This document shows, in pieces, positions 17,001-26,021 of a stretch of 64,000 bases of DNA. The notes beneath the pieces are model-generated. The model saw nothing but the letters and a program-made list of their open reading frames with translations. It did not search any database and was not told the DNA's origin. Numbering within the stretch: the stretch's first letter is position 1; each line of letters starts with the position of its first letter. Source of the stretch: Streptomyces sp. 8K308 (GTDB lineage: Bacteria; Actinomycetota; Actinomycetes; Streptomycetales; Streptomycetaceae); the NCBI RefSeq assembly GCF_004348315.1, contig NZ_SMKC01000003.1, forward strand, positions 17,356 to 81,355, in the 5' to 3' direction. The position numbers and the translations under genes are program-made.

Positions 17001-19809
17001 CCGGGGCCAGGGCGGACAGCACGGCGTCCGGGCCGAGTTCGAGATAGGCGCCGGCGCCCTCCGCGTGCAGCCGGCGCACCGCGTCGAGGAACCTGACCGG
17101 CTCCCGCACCTGCCGCACCCAGTACTCGGGCGTGCACAGCTCCCGCTCGCCGACCGGCTCCCCGGTGAGCGTCGAGACCACGGCCAGCGTCGGGGGACGG
17201 TAGGTGACGCGCCGGGCGACCTCGTGGAACGCGTCGAGCATGTCGTCCATGTGCGGCGAGTGGAAGGCGTGGCTGACCTCGAGACGCCGGGTCTTGCGGC
17301 CGGCCGCCGCCCAGGTCTCGGCGATCTTGGTCACCTCCTCGGCGTCGCCGGCGATCACGGTGGCCAGCGGACCGTTGACGGTCGCGACGGTGACCCGGCC
17401 CTCGGCGCCGGCCAGCGACTCCAGCATCTCGTCGGCGCCGGCCCGCACCGCGACCATGGCGCCGCCGGCCCGGCAGGACTGCATCAGCCGGCCCCGGGCG
17501 GCGACCAGCAGGCAGGCGTCGTCGAGCGAGAGGACGCCCGCGACATGGGCGGCGGCGAGCTCGCCGATCGAGTGGCCGGCCAGCAGGTCAGGGGCCAGAC
17601 CCCAGGACTCGACGAGCCGGAACAGCGCCGTGGAGTGAGCGAAGAGCGCCGGCTGCGTGTAGGCGGTGTGGTGGAGCAGCGCGGCCTCGGGCGAGCCCTC
17701 GGCGGCGAACATCACGTCCCGCAGCGGCCGTTCCAGATGGGGGTCGATCCGGGCGCACGCCTCGTCCAGCGCCCTCGCGAACACCGGGTAGGCGGCATGG
17801 AGTTCCCGGCCCATGCCGGGGCGCTGGCTGCCCTGCCCGGTGAACAGCAGAGCCAGCTTGCCGCGCGGCCCGCCGTGCCGCAGTGCGGGCCGGACCGAGC
17901 CGCTGACCAGGCCCGCCGCCGAGCGGTCGGCGGCCAACGCGGCGAGCTGGCCGACGAGACGGTCGCGGTCGGGCGCGACGGCGACCGCGCGGTGCTCGAA
18001 GCGGGCCCGGCCGGCGAGAGTGAAGCCCACGTCGAGCGGCGTCAGTTCGGGGCGCTCGGCCAGGTGCCCGCCGATGCGCTCCGCCTGCTGCCGCAGCGCG
18101 TCCGCGGTGCGGCCCGAGAGCACCACGGGGACGGGGGCCGTCGGGGCCGGCGGCTCGGCGTCCGGCGCCTCCTCGAGCACCACGTGGGCGTTGGTGCCGC
18201 TGACCCCGAACGCGGAGACGGCGGCCCTGCGGGGGCGGCCCGCGCGGCTCCACGGCACCGGTTCGGTGAGCAGCCGCACGTCGCCCGCCGACCAGTCGAC
18301 GTGCGGGGACGGCTCGCGCACGTGCAGCGTCCTGGGCAGCACGCCGTGCCGCATGGCCTCCACCATCTTGATGATCCCGGCGACGCCGGCCGCCGCCTGC
18401 GGGTGGCCGATGTTGGACTTGAGCGAGCCGAGGTGGAGCGGCCGGCCCGCCGGCCGGTGCTGGCCGTAGGTGGCGATCAGTGCCTGGGCCTCGATCGGGT
18501 CGCCGAGCGCGGTGCCCGTGCCGTGCGCCTCGACCGCGTCCACGTCGGCCGGCAGCAGCCCGGCGTTGGCCAGCGCCTGGCGGATCAGTCGCTGCTGGGA
18601 AGGGCCGTTGGGGGCGGTGAGACCGTTGCTCGCGCCGTCCTGGTTGATGGCGGTGCCGCGCACCACGGCCAGCACCCGGTGGCCGTTGCGGTGGGCGTCC
18701 GAGAGCCGTTCGAGCAGCAGCACCCCGGCGCCCTCGGCCCAGCCGGTGCCGTCGGCGTCCGCGGAGAACGCCTTGCACCGGCCGTCGGGCGCGAGACCGC
18801 GCTTCCTGCTGAACTCGAGCAGCATGCCGGGGGTCGACATCAGTGTCACGCCGCCGGCCAGCGCCAGGTCGGCCTCGCCTGAGCGCAGCGCCTGCCCGGC
18901 CAGGTGCACGGCGACCAGCGAGGACGAGCACTGGGTGTCGACGGTGAGGGCCGGCCCCTCGAAGCCGAACGTGTAGGCGACGCGGCCGGCCATGACGCCC
19001 AGGGCGTTGCCGGTGAGCATCTGCCCCTGGGCCTCCTCGGGCGCCTCGTGCCAGGCCGGGCCGTAGTCCTGGAGCGAGACGCCGGCGAACACGCCGGTGC
19101 GGGAGCCGCGCAGCGTGTGCGGATCGATGCCGGCGCGCTCCACGGCCTCCCAGGAGAGTTCGAGCAGCAGCCGCTGCTGCGGGTCGAGCGCCTTGGCCTC
19201 CCGCGGGCTGATCCCGAAGAACGCCGGGTCGAACTGGTCGATGCCCGGAAGGAAACCGCCGTGCCTGGTGTAGGCGGTGCCGTGCCGCCCGGGGTCCGGG
19301 TCGTAGAGCGCGTCGAGGTCCCAGCCCCGGTCCTCCGGCAGCCCGCCGATGGCGTCCCGACCCTCGTCGACCAGCCGCCACAGCGCCTCGGGGGAGTCCG
19401 CGCCGCCCGGCAGCCGGCAGGCGGCGCCGACGATGGCGATCGGTTCCCCGGCTGCCGCGACCGGCGCGCCCGCGCCGTCCTCCGGCGCCTCCGCCTTGGC
19501 CGTGGCGGGCGTGCCGAGCAGCCGGGACCGCAGGTACTCGGCGACCGCGCGTGGGCTCGGGTGGTCGAAGAACAGCGTGGCCGGCAGGTCGAGTCCGGTC
19601 GCCTCGGCAAGCCCCTCCCACAGCCGTCCCGCCACCTCCCGGTAGACGCCGAGCCGGCGCCAGGGCGCGGCCGGGTCGAGGGCCGCGGAGTCGGGCCGGC
19701 CGGTCGCCGCCGCCACCTGTCCGGCGATCAGCGCGAGCAGCGCCTCGTGCCATGCCGGGTCGGGCAGCGCCGTCAGCCGATTGCTCCAATTTCCCTCGGT
19801 TTCCGGCAT
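14092..19809 (-). CDS. Single-module type I modular polyketide synthase (ACP-like)-KS-AT-KR-ACP-TE
   Basis: The product has about 1905 residues. Residues 20-100 are ACP-like ([32 protein letters not shown]), but the GxDSL phosphopantetheine site is replaced by GVYREV. KS (about 122-545) has cysteine 294 in [11 protein letters not shown] has GHSIG (about 745) and HAFH (about 846), the malonyl-CoA pattern. KR has TGGTGALG, an SxxGVWG stretch and Tyr at about 1401; the Trp and the absence of LDD suggest an A-type. ACP has GFDSL at about 1575. TE has GYSSGG at about 1755 and ends with GNHQTMM. ATG 19809 has GGAG nine bases upstream. No partner PKS, tailoring or starter genes are seen nearby. Confidence 0.95.
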   Translation of the reverse strand: MPETEGNWSNRLTALPDPAWHEALLALIAGQVAAATGRPDSAALDPAAPWRRLGVYREVAGRLWEGLAEATGLDLPATLFFDHPSPRAVAEYLRSRLLGTPATAKAEAPEDGAGAPVAAAGEPIAIVGAACRLPGGADSPEALWRLVDEGRDAIGGLPEDRGWDLDALYDPDPGRHGTAYTRHGGFLPGIDQFDPAFFGISPREAKALDPQQRLLLELSWEAVERAGIDPHTLRGSRTGVFAGVSLQDYGPAWHEAPEEAQGQMLTGNALGVMAGRVAYTFGFEGPALTVDTQCSSSLVAVHLAGQALRSGEADLALAGGVTLMSTPGMLLEFSRKRGLAPDGRCKAFSADADGTGWAEGAGVLLLERLSDAHRNGHRVLAVVRGTAINQDGASNGLTAPNGPSQQRLIRQALANAGLLPADVDAVEAHGTGTALGDPIEAQALIATYGQHRPAGRPLHLGSLKSNIGHPQAAAGVAGIIKMVEAMRHGVLPRTLHVREPSPHVDWSAGDVRLLTEPVPWSRAGRPRRAAVSAFGVSGTNAHVVLEEAPDAEPPAPTAPVPVVLSGRTADALRQQAERIGGHLAERPELTPLDVGFTLAGRARFEHRAVAVAPDRDRLVGQLAALAADRSAAGLVSGSVRPALRHGGPRGKLALLFTGQGSQRPGMGRELHAAYPVFARALDEACARIDPHLERPLRDVMFAAEGSPEAALLHHTAYTQPALFAHSTALFRLVESWGLAPDLLAGHSIGELAAAHVAGVLSLDDACLLVAARGRLMQSCRAGGAMVAVRAGADEMLESLAGAEGRVTVATVNGPLATVIAGDAEEVTKIAETWAAAGRKTRRLEVSHAFHSPHMDDMLDAFHEVARRVTYRPPTLAVVSTLTGEPVGERELCTPEYWVRQVREPVRFLDAVRRLHAEGAGAYLELGPDAVLSALAPGCLPEEPDGAPPVVVAAARAGRPEPTTLLTALAELHVHGVPLDLRAPYEGSGACHAELPTYAFQRRRYWLDRPAAAPAARRRRRPAEPVDLRYRVEWRPLTPPPTPAPDALTGVWPLLTPPAGVDDELVNRLSWVVERLGGEVVRLPLSAEDADRTRVAEALEKRVLAEGSTIGGVLSLLALDTAPHPEHPVLTRGAALTCALAQALADLAVAAPLWCVTRGGARASDPEPAPDPQQALVWGLGRTLALERPDGWGGLVDVPAEVDDVSLGWLGAALTAPGGEDQLAARPAGPLVPRLVAAGPAPAAAEPWRPRGTVLVTGGTGALGAEAARWLAANGASRLVLTSRRGMDAPGAQELLAELGASGTQVTVVACDVSDRERLAGLLDSLPADQPLTGVVHAAGVVGRLAPLTELTLDEFAAILAGKVAGAVHLDELLAERGVAPELFVLYSSISGVWGSAGQAAYGAGNAFLDALASRRRGAGLAATSVSFGPWAEAGMGAEPGLRDFLRGRGLPPLDPAVAGALLWESVTRGETGVTVADVDWERFLPLFTAARPGRLFADLDAAYRLAGGAAEEAEDAAPASRPGPAELAALPETERSRRLLDLVRGEAAVILGHATPEEVDPERRFLELGFDSLASVELRKRLVTATGLMLATPVVFEHPTASDLARHLGELTLRAASAARREREADRPSFGVRDLYRQACEMGKFAEGVDLLRAAAKLRPVFRASEEFGPIEPVRLATGPAGPALVCLPSMVAPSGPHNFARLALHLHGLRDVHALPHPGFGDDELLPDTSELVIDMHADAIQRAFPDTGVALAGYSSGGWLAHAVAARLEARGASPAAVVLLDTWFPKDRIPEEQIEGQLRGIAVNDQAYALMTEAQVTAQGAYLDLFDGWQPAAVGAPVVLVRAGERMPQAPSEEAAGDGRWTTAWEVEHDTIDAVGNHQTMMNEHAESTARALHQWLEANRG

Positions 19810-20080
19810 GGGCGAATTCTCCAGGGGCTTGTGAAGTGCTGGTGAGATGTCCGCGCATTGTTGGTGGAGGGGCAGTGAACCCCCTCTGACCTGCGGACTT
19901 GGCAGCCTAAGCGGAATCGATCGGCATTGTCGAACTGGCCCGGTGAATTCGCCGTAAATTCGGTTGTGATGGAGGATGGGGGTGTTCCATGTGCGACCCC
20001 GGCAGAATTCCAAGAATCTCTAGGAATATTGCCGCACGCTCACGACTGGTCCACACCCCCATCGCTCCACCGCCGTACGG
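19810..20080. promoter_or_regulatory. Unusually AT-rich PKS upstream region with palindrome at 20007-20027
   Basis: This 271-bp interval is the most AT-rich stretch near the PKS. A near-perfect 21-bp dyad (20007-20027) has outer arms ATTCC/GGAAT and inner AGA/TCT pairing, as expected of a regulator operator. On the minus strand a possible -35 TTCGAC and -10 TAGGCT occur at 19907-19937 with 19-bp spacing. No start-to-stop reading frame with GC3 bias is present. Confidence 0.5.
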
Positions 20081-20857
20081 TCAGGCGTCGTCGAGCACCG
20101 TCACGGTCGCGGTGGCCCGGATGCCGGTGCCGGCCACCGTGCCGGCGACCTGGAAGGTGCCGGGCCGCGCGTAGTCACCGGGCGGGATGTCCGCCCAGTC
20201 GACGACCACCGAGCTGTCCCTCGAACCGTCGTTGTAGGTGGCGGTGACGGTCCCCGGCATGGCGGGCGGGACGCCGGCCGTGGTGCGCAGGCGCTCCTCG
20301 GCGACGCTGGTGATCTCCACGGCGTCCGTCACCCGCACCCACACGGTGGCCGTCACGGCCAGCGGCGGACTCTGAGTGAGGCCGGTCACCCGCACGCTGG
20401 TGCCGCCCCGCGCCACCTGCTCCTCGGTGATCGACTGCCAGCTGACCGCCGCCTCACTCGCCGCGCCCTCGGGGAACACCAGCGTGACCCGGTCCGGCAG
20501 TTCGGGCACCACGCCCACGGTGGTCGGCACGTGCACCGGGCGCACCTCCTCGGGCGCCTGGGCGTACACCTTCCACTCCTGGACGCCCACCGCCAGGTTG
20601 GGGTGGCCGGTCAGCCTGGCCCGCAGCCGGCCGGTGGTCACCGGGTCGAAGTCGGTCGCGTTGTACGCGTTCTCCGCCGTCCCGTATCCGCTGGGGTCCG
20701 TCACCGCACGCCAGCCCGAGCCGTCCCACCACTCGATGACCCATGAGCTCGGCACGCCGACGCCGTCCGCAGCTCCCGTCTGCGCGTCCCGGAAGAAGTA
20801 CATGTCGGAGCCGTCGACGCGCACCGGCTCTGGCCAGCGACCGCCCGTCCCGGCCAC
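20081..20857 (-). pseudogene. C-terminal remnant of a GH127-like (beta-L-arabinofuranosidase type) protein with Ig-like domains
   Basis: About 258 residues remain. They include a galactose-binding-like region (DGSGWRAVTDPSGYGT, then FDPVTTGRLRARL) and two bacterial Ig-like repeats (TTVGVVPELPDRVTL; TTAGVPPAMPGTVTATYNDG, then YARPGTFQVAGTV). This tail is typical of actinomycete GH127 and related secreted arabinosidases. No catalytic domain, signal peptide or plausible start is present. Its 5' end abuts the headless LacI frame on the other strand at about 20858. The simplest reading is a deletion joining two divergent genes. Confidence 0.75.
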
Positions 20858-20860
20858 CAG

Positions 20861-21838
20861 CGGCCAAGCTCAGCGACGTCGCCCGACTGGCCGGGGTGTC
20901 CCTCGCCACCGCGTCCAAGGCGCTCAACGGGCGCAGCCAGGTGCGCGCCGAGACCAGGCGGCGGGTCATCGAGGCCGCCGAGCGGCTCTCCTTCCAACCC
21001 AATCCGATGGCGCGCGGTCTGCCTGCCGGCCGCACCGGCACCGTGGGCCTGCTCACCGGCGACCTGGAGGGCCGCTTCAGCATCCCCATCCTGATGGGCG
21101 CCGAGGACGCCTTCGGGGTGGGCCGGGTCGCCGTCTTCCTGTGCGACGCCAGGGGCGACGCGCTCCGCGAGCAGCACCACCTGCAGGCGCTGCTGGGCCG
21201 CCGCGTCGACGGCCTGATCGTGGTCGGCAGCCGCACCGACCCCAGGTCCTCGCTCGGCCGGGACCTGCCGGTGCCCGTCGTCTACGCCTACGCCCCCTCG
21301 ACGGACCCGGCCGACCTGTCGGTCGTGCCGGACAGCGTCGGCGCCGGGCGGCTCGCTGTCGACCACCTGCTGGCCTGCGGCCGGTCCAGGATCGCCCACG
21401 TCTCGGGCGACCCAGGCTACGCCGCGGCGCGCGAGCGGGCCGAGGGCGCCGTGGCCGCCCTGGCGGACGCGGGGCTGCCGCTCGTCGGCGAGGTCCTCTT
21501 CGGCAGCTGGTCGGAGGGGTGAGGCAGGGCGGCGGCCGGCATGCTCCTCGACCGGCACCCCACCCTGGACGCCATCCTGTGCGGCAGCGACCAGATCGCC
21601 AGGGGCGTGGTGGAGACGGCGCGCGAGCGCGGCCGGCGGGTGCCGGAGGACGTGGCGGTGCTGGGCTTCGACAACTGGGACCCGCCCGCCGCTGACCAGC
21701 GTCGACCTCAACCTCGAACAGGTTGGCAGGACGGCCGCCCAGGCGCTGTTCAGCGCCATCGAGGGCCACCCGCGCTCCGGCGTGGAGACCGTGCCGAGCC
21801 GCCTGGTGATCAGGGAGTCCACCGCGTCCCTGTCCTGA
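20861..21838 (+). pseudogene. Broken LacI-family transcriptional regulator
   Basis: The DNA-binding head is intact (KLSDVARLAGVSLATASKALNG), followed by a periplasmic-binding-type ligand domain. The frame has a nonsense codon where a Trp is expected (SEG-stop-GRAAAG, near 21520). Later, near 21690, a small deletion and frameshift precede the end LTSVDLNLEQVG to SRLVIRESTAS. No convincing start codon precedes the head. It probably once regulated the adjacent glycosidase, of which only the tail remains. Confidence 0.85.
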
Positions 21839-21975
21839 CGGCCCGGCACCAACGGGCGGGCCGCTCACCCCACCACCGGCCGTAACCTCGCCGAACACCT
21901 CACTCCGCGGGTTCGGGAGAACTAGCATGTGTCGCTCTGACGCCGAACGCGGTATCTCACGGGGGCTGGGCGGCT

Positions 21976-22440
21976 GTGGACACGGATGAGACCGCGCGTC
22001 GCGGAGCGGCGCTGCTGGCACGGTACGGAAACACCGGAGATCTGACGCCGTTGAGGCAGGCCCTCATGCTGCTGCGCCAGGCGGTGGAGGCGACCCCGAA
22101 GCAGGCTCCACAGCGCGGCGATCGCGTCTCCGACCTCTCCGTGGCCCTGTTCTCCATGTACCAACACACTCGTGACCCGGCGCAACTGAGAGAAGCATCG
22201 AGCCTGGCCCGCGAAGCCGTGGAGGCCACGTCGCAGAGCCGGCCGGGGTATCCGAACCGACTGGCCAACCTCAGCCTGATGCTCGTGGATCTCTTCGAAC
22301 AGGCCCCCAGGACACGGGCCTGCTGGAGGACGCGGTGCGGGCCGCCAGGAAGCTGGTCGCGATCACCTCGCCGCACCACCCCGACCGCATCGCGCGCCTG
22401 GTCCACCTCGACAAGACCCTGCAGCTGTGTTACGAGCCGG
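21976..22440 (+). pseudogene. Remnant of a tetratricopeptide-repeat protein
   Basis: The first 110 residues from GTG 21976 contain TPR-like repeats (LRQALMLLRQAVEATPKQAPQ; REASSLAREAVEATSQSRPG). A frameshift at about 22310 moves the natural continuation (DTGLLEDAVRAARKLVAITS) into another frame, and the TPR similarity ends near 22440. Such repeats occur in actinomycete CHAT/TPR proteins of unknown role. The remainder of the gene is missing. Confidence 0.65.
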
Positions 22441-22594
22441 TGAGTGGTGCGGGCCCTGCGCTCCCGATCGGCTCGGTCCACGTCGCGCACGGCGAGCTGC
22501 GGCAGCAGTTCGGCCATGCTGTCCAGGCCCACGGCCACCGAGATGTTCGGCGCGACGCGCAGCGGCCGCGACACTCGACCGTGCGGTGCGCGTC

Positions 22595-22924
22595 ATGGTC
22601 GACATCAGTGGCGCGGGGAGCCTGCTCAGTGAAGAGGTCTTGGTCCGGCACGCGGCGGCCGAGCTGTGCTGCGACGACGGTCGTCAGGTGCCGGACCTCC
22701 CCGGGCCGCCCGAGGAGTCACTGGCCGAGGCGGTCGCCCCCGAACTGCGCCGGGCCCGGGGCGTGCTGCGCGATCACCTCGCCGGTGCCATCAGCCGCGC
22801 CGAGGCGCGTGCGGGACTGTGGGCCCTCCTGCGCTCCGGACCCCTGCACCCCGCCGAGTCGGCGCCCGACTGGGGGTACGAGGCACTGGCCGACGAGGCC
22901 CCGCGGCGGGGGGAACTGACCTGA
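22595..22924 (+). pseudogene. Unidentified C-terminal gene remnant
   Basis: An open frame of about 109 residues begins MVDISGAGSLLSEEVLVRH and ends DEAPRRGELT. Codon use is genome-like, but no ribosome site or complete N-terminus is seen. The preceding 150 bp (22440-22590) belong to neither this frame nor the TPR frame; a short minus-strand coding-like stretch (VAPNISVAVGLDSMAELLPQ) lies there. The family is not recognised. It is treated as debris in a rearranged patch, though a small intact gene is not excluded. Confidence 0.35.
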
Positions 22925-22943
22925 CCGGGCCCGCCGGGCGGGG

Positions 22944-24110
22944 TCAGGCGGCGTCGGCGACGTGCGCGCGGATGGCCACCGCCGCGGCGGCGCGCGCCCA
23001 GTCGTGGAAGTCCTGGGCCCGCACCGCCACGTCGATCCCGGCGGTGTCGCGGCGGCGCGCGGCGAGCCCCGCTTCCAGGTCGGCGCGCCGGACCCGGGCC
23101 ACGTCCACCGCCTCGCCGGTGAGGATCACCGTCTTCACGGTCGTGGCGTTGACCACGTTGGCGATCATGACGCCGAGCGCCCACGCCGCCTGCCGCACCG
23201 CCTCCCGGCAGACCGGGTCCCCGGCCGCCGCCAGCCGCAGCACCTCCGGGTAGGTGGGGAAGCGGCGCATGCCCTGGGCCGCGGTCATCAGGATCGATCG
23301 CGTCGTCACGTACGAGGAGGCGCAACCCCGGTGGCCGTCCGGGCACATGGGCCCGCCCGGGTCGAGGATCTGGTGTCCGAACTCCCCGAGATCGGCCTCC
23401 GTCATCCGCACCGCCCGGCCGTGCGCGAACAGCGCGTACCCCACGCCGTCCCCGACCGTGACCACCGCGAAGTCGCGCACCCCGCGCGCCTCCCCGAACC
23501 AGTGGTAGGAGTCGGCGAGCGCGGCCACGTCGTTCTTCACGAAGCACGGCACGCCGAGCCGGTCCGCCAGCAGCCGGCGGATCGGCACCCGCTGCCAGCC
23601 CAGGATGCCGGAGTTGACCAGCTCGCTCTCCTCGACCAGCGCCGGGACCGCCGCGTCCCCGCCGAAGGTGACGCCCGCCGCGACCGCCGCGCCGCCGGCC
23701 GCCGTGAGCCGGGCCGCGAGCCGACCGGCCTCCGCCACCACCTCGTCCGGGCTGGGCGCCGTCAGCGGCGCGCTCTCCCGCGCCACGATCTCGGCGCGCA
23801 GCGTGGTGAGCACGGCGTAGACCCGGTCGCTGGTCAGCTTGAGGCCGAGGAAGAGCAGCCGGTCTGCGACGACCTCCAACGGCCGGGTGGGCCGGCCGTT
23901 GACCGGGTCGTGCCGGACGTCGCGCTCCACGACGAGCCCCGCCGCCAGCAACGGCTTGGTCAGCCGGGTGAGGCTCCCGGAGGAGAGACCGAGCCGCCTG
24001 GCCAGGTCGGTGCGCGACTGCGGCCCGTGGATCACCAGCTCACGCAGCACCGGCAGCGCGGTCCTCGGCGCGGAGCGCCAGGCCTCGATGGCCGACCGCT
24101 GCGAGCTCAC
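22944..24110 (-). CDS. ROK-family transcriptional repressor (NagC/XylR type)
   Basis: The 388-residue protein has an N-terminal winged helix (SRTDLARRLGLSSGSLTRLTK) and a ROK sugar-binding domain. The zinc-type motif occurs around GGPMCPDGHRGCASSYVT, and VTVGDGVGYALF is also present. ROK repressors release DNA on binding a sugar or sugar phosphate. Its ATG overlaps the stop of the upstream permease gene (24107-24110, ATGA), so it is the last cistron of the ABC sugar-importer operon and the likely regulator of that uptake system. The inducer is inferred to be a hexose or gluco-/manno-oligosaccharide from the neighbouring mannanase. Confidence 0.9.
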   Translation of the reverse strand: MSSQRSAIEAWRSAPRTALPVLRELVIHGPQSRTDLARRLGLSSGSLTRLTKPLLAAGLVVERDVRHDPVNGRPTRPLEVVADRLLFLGLKLTSDRVYAVLTTLRAEIVARESAPLTAPSPDEVVAEAGRLAARLTAAGGAAVAAGVTFGGDAAVPALVEESELVNSGILGWQRVPIRRLLADRLGVPCFVKNDVAALADSYHWFGEARGVRDFAVVTVGDGVGYALFAHGRAVRMTEADLGEFGHQILDPGGPMCPDGHRGCASSYVTTRSILMTAAQGMRRFPTYPEVLRLAAAGDPVCREAVRQAAWALGVMIANVVNATTVKTVILTGEAVDVARVRRADLEAGLAARRRDTAGIDVAVRAQDFHDWARAAAAVAIRAHVADAA

Positions 24111-24982
24111 CCCTTCAAACCTCCGCTGATCATGTCAAGCCGCCAGAAGCGCTGCAGGAAGAGCAGCAGCGCGATCAGCGGCACGATGGAGACGGCGGTG
24201 CCCACGATCGCGACGCTGTAGAGGGCAGGCTCGCCCGACCCCTTCGAAAGCAGCGTGTACAGGCCGACGTTGATGGGGAACCGGCTCTCGTCGGACAGCA
24301 TGACGTACGGCAGCAGGAAGTTGTTCCAGTTCCCCACGAACTGGAGCATGAAGATCGTCACCATGCCGGGCAGCATCATCGGCAGCGCGATGGTCCCGAA
24401 GATGCGGTACTCGCTCGCCCCGTCCATCCGCGCCGACTCGATCGTCGACAGCGGCACCGCGGCGTCCGCGTAGACCCGGGCCAGGTAGATCGCGAACGGC
24501 GAGATCAGCCCGGGCAGCAGGACCGACCAGTAGCTCCCCACCATGTCGACCTTGGTCATGATGATGTACTGCGGGATCGCCAGCAGCATGCCGGGCAGCA
24601 GCACCCCGGCCAGGATCAGGTAGAAGAGCGCGGTGCGGCCGGGGAACTCGTAGCGGGAGAAGGCGTATCCGGCCACGGTCGAGATCAGCGTGCACAGCAG
24701 CGAGCCGACGCCCGCGTACAGCAGGCTGTTGAGCGCCCAACGCCCGAACGCCCCGTTCTCGTAGGCGAACAGCTCGCGCAGGTTGTCCACCAGGCCGGTG
24801 CCGGGGCTGAAGGTGAAGGTGGAGAACAGCTCGGCCGGGGACTTGGACGCCGCGACCACGATCCACGCCATCGGAACGAGGCAGTAGAACGCGCCGATCA
24901 GCAGCACCACGGTGGGCACCACCCGGGCCCGCTGGTGGGGGAGGAGCAGCGGGCGCCGCGGCTCGGCGGCCGGGGCGCTCAC
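24107..24982 (-). CDS. Carbohydrate ABC transporter permease (MalG type)
   Basis: The 291-residue protein has six hydrophobic segments and the inner-membrane EAA loop (ESARMDGASEYRIFGTIALP) that docks the ATPase. The GTG at 24982 overlaps the stop of the preceding permease (GTGA). It forms the importer's permease pair with that protein. No ATPase is encoded in the operon, so a shared MsiK-like ATPase elsewhere is expected, as is common in streptomycetes. Confidence 0.9.
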   Translation of the reverse strand: MSAPAAEPRRPLLLPHQRARVVPTVVLLIGAFYCLVPMAWIVVAASKSPAELFSTFTFSPGTGLVDNLRELFAYENGAFGRWALNSLLYAGVGSLLCTLISTVAGYAFSRYEFPGRTALFYLILAGVLLPGMLLAIPQYIIMTKVDMVGSYWSVLLPGLISPFAIYLARVYADAAVPLSTIESARMDGASEYRIFGTIALPMMLPGMVTIFMLQFVGNWNNFLLPYVMLSDESRFPINVGLYTLLSKGSGEPALYSVAIVGTAVSIVPLIALLLFLQRFWRLDMISGGLKG

Positions 24983-25920
24983 CGCAGCCCCCCGAACGTG
25001 CGGCGCTGGGTGACCCGCAGCAGCGCGAGCGACAGCACCAGGGTGCCGACGGCCAGGACGACCGAGCCGGCCGCCGCCATCGGCAGGTCGTCGCGGATGA
25101 ACCCGTCCCGGTAGACGTGCATCAGCGGCACCCAGGTCTCGGAGATCTCGATGGTCATCGGCTTCAGCATCGTCGGCTCGCCGTACACCTGGAGCGTGCC
25201 GATGAGCGAGAAGAGGCCGGTCAGCACCAGTGCCGGCGCCACCAGCGGCACCTTGATCCGCCAGGCGAGCCGCCACTCGGAGCAGCCGTCGACGCGTGCC
25301 GCGTCCGCGAGCTCGGACGGTATGCCGCGCAGCGCCGTGTAGATGATGATCATGTTGAAGCCGATGCCGCCCCAGATGGCGACGTTCGCCAGCGAGGGGA
25401 AGATCCCGCCGGCGTCGAGGAACGGGATCGTGCCGAATCCCAACCGCTCCGCGACGTAGGAGAAGGGGCTGGTCGACGGCAGGTACATGAAGCCCCACAA
25501 CAGGGAGGCGACGACGCCCGGCACCGCGTAGGGGACGAAGATCGCGGCCCGGGAGAAGCGGCGGGCCCGCGCGCCGCCGTGGTCGAGCAGCAGCGCGAAG
25601 AGCAGCGCCCCGCTCAGGGTGAGCGGCACGGCGATCACCCCGTACAGGGCCATCCGCCCGAACCCGGCCCAGAACGTGCCGTCGGTGACGATGTCGGTGT
25701 AGTTGGCGAGCCCGACGAACACCTCGCGCCGGGTGCCGAAGACCCCCTCGTCGACGATCCGCAGGCCCTGCACGCTCAGGTACAGCGCGTACCCCACGGG
25801 GATCGCGAGGAAGGCGAGGAAGAGGCCGAGCGCCGGGGTGAGGAAGACGTACGGGGCGAGGAAACCGCCGAGTCCGCGTCTGGCGGTGGTGCCGCGCGGC
25901 GGCGGGGTGGTTCGTGGCAT
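24979..25920 (-). CDS. Carbohydrate ABC transporter permease (MalF type)
   Basis: The 313-residue protein begins with a basic cytoplasmic tail, then FLAPYVFLTPALGLFLAFLAIPVGYALYL. It has six predicted membrane helices and the EAA loop DAARVDGCSEWRLAWRIKVP. It lies between the solute-binding lipoprotein gene and the MalG-type permease and overlaps the latter by 4 bp. It forms the translocation pore with that partner. Confidence 0.9.
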   Translation of the reverse strand: MPRTTPPPRGTTARRGLGGFLAPYVFLTPALGLFLAFLAIPVGYALYLSVQGLRIVDEGVFGTRREVFVGLANYTDIVTDGTFWAGFGRMALYGVIAVPLTLSGALLFALLLDHGGARARRFSRAAIFVPYAVPGVVASLLWGFMYLPSTSPFSYVAERLGFGTIPFLDAGGIFPSLANVAIWGGIGFNMIIIYTALRGIPSELADAARVDGCSEWRLAWRIKVPLVAPALVLTGLFSLIGTLQVYGEPTMLKPMTIEISETWVPLMHVYRDGFIRDDLPMAAAGSVVLAVGTLVLSLALLRVTQRRTFGGLR

Positions 25921-26021
25921 GGCTGCCTTCCGGGCTGGTGACGGGAGTGGGAGACGGGAGGGAGGAGGGGACCGGCGGCGGCCCCTCGGCGCGACGTGGC
26001 GCGGGGCGGCGGGCCCGGGCC

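Noticed and set aside
14989..18882. A 1297-codon plus-strand frame opposite the PKS
   Set aside because: The PKS frame has every catalytic motif; the opposite frame is GC shadow.
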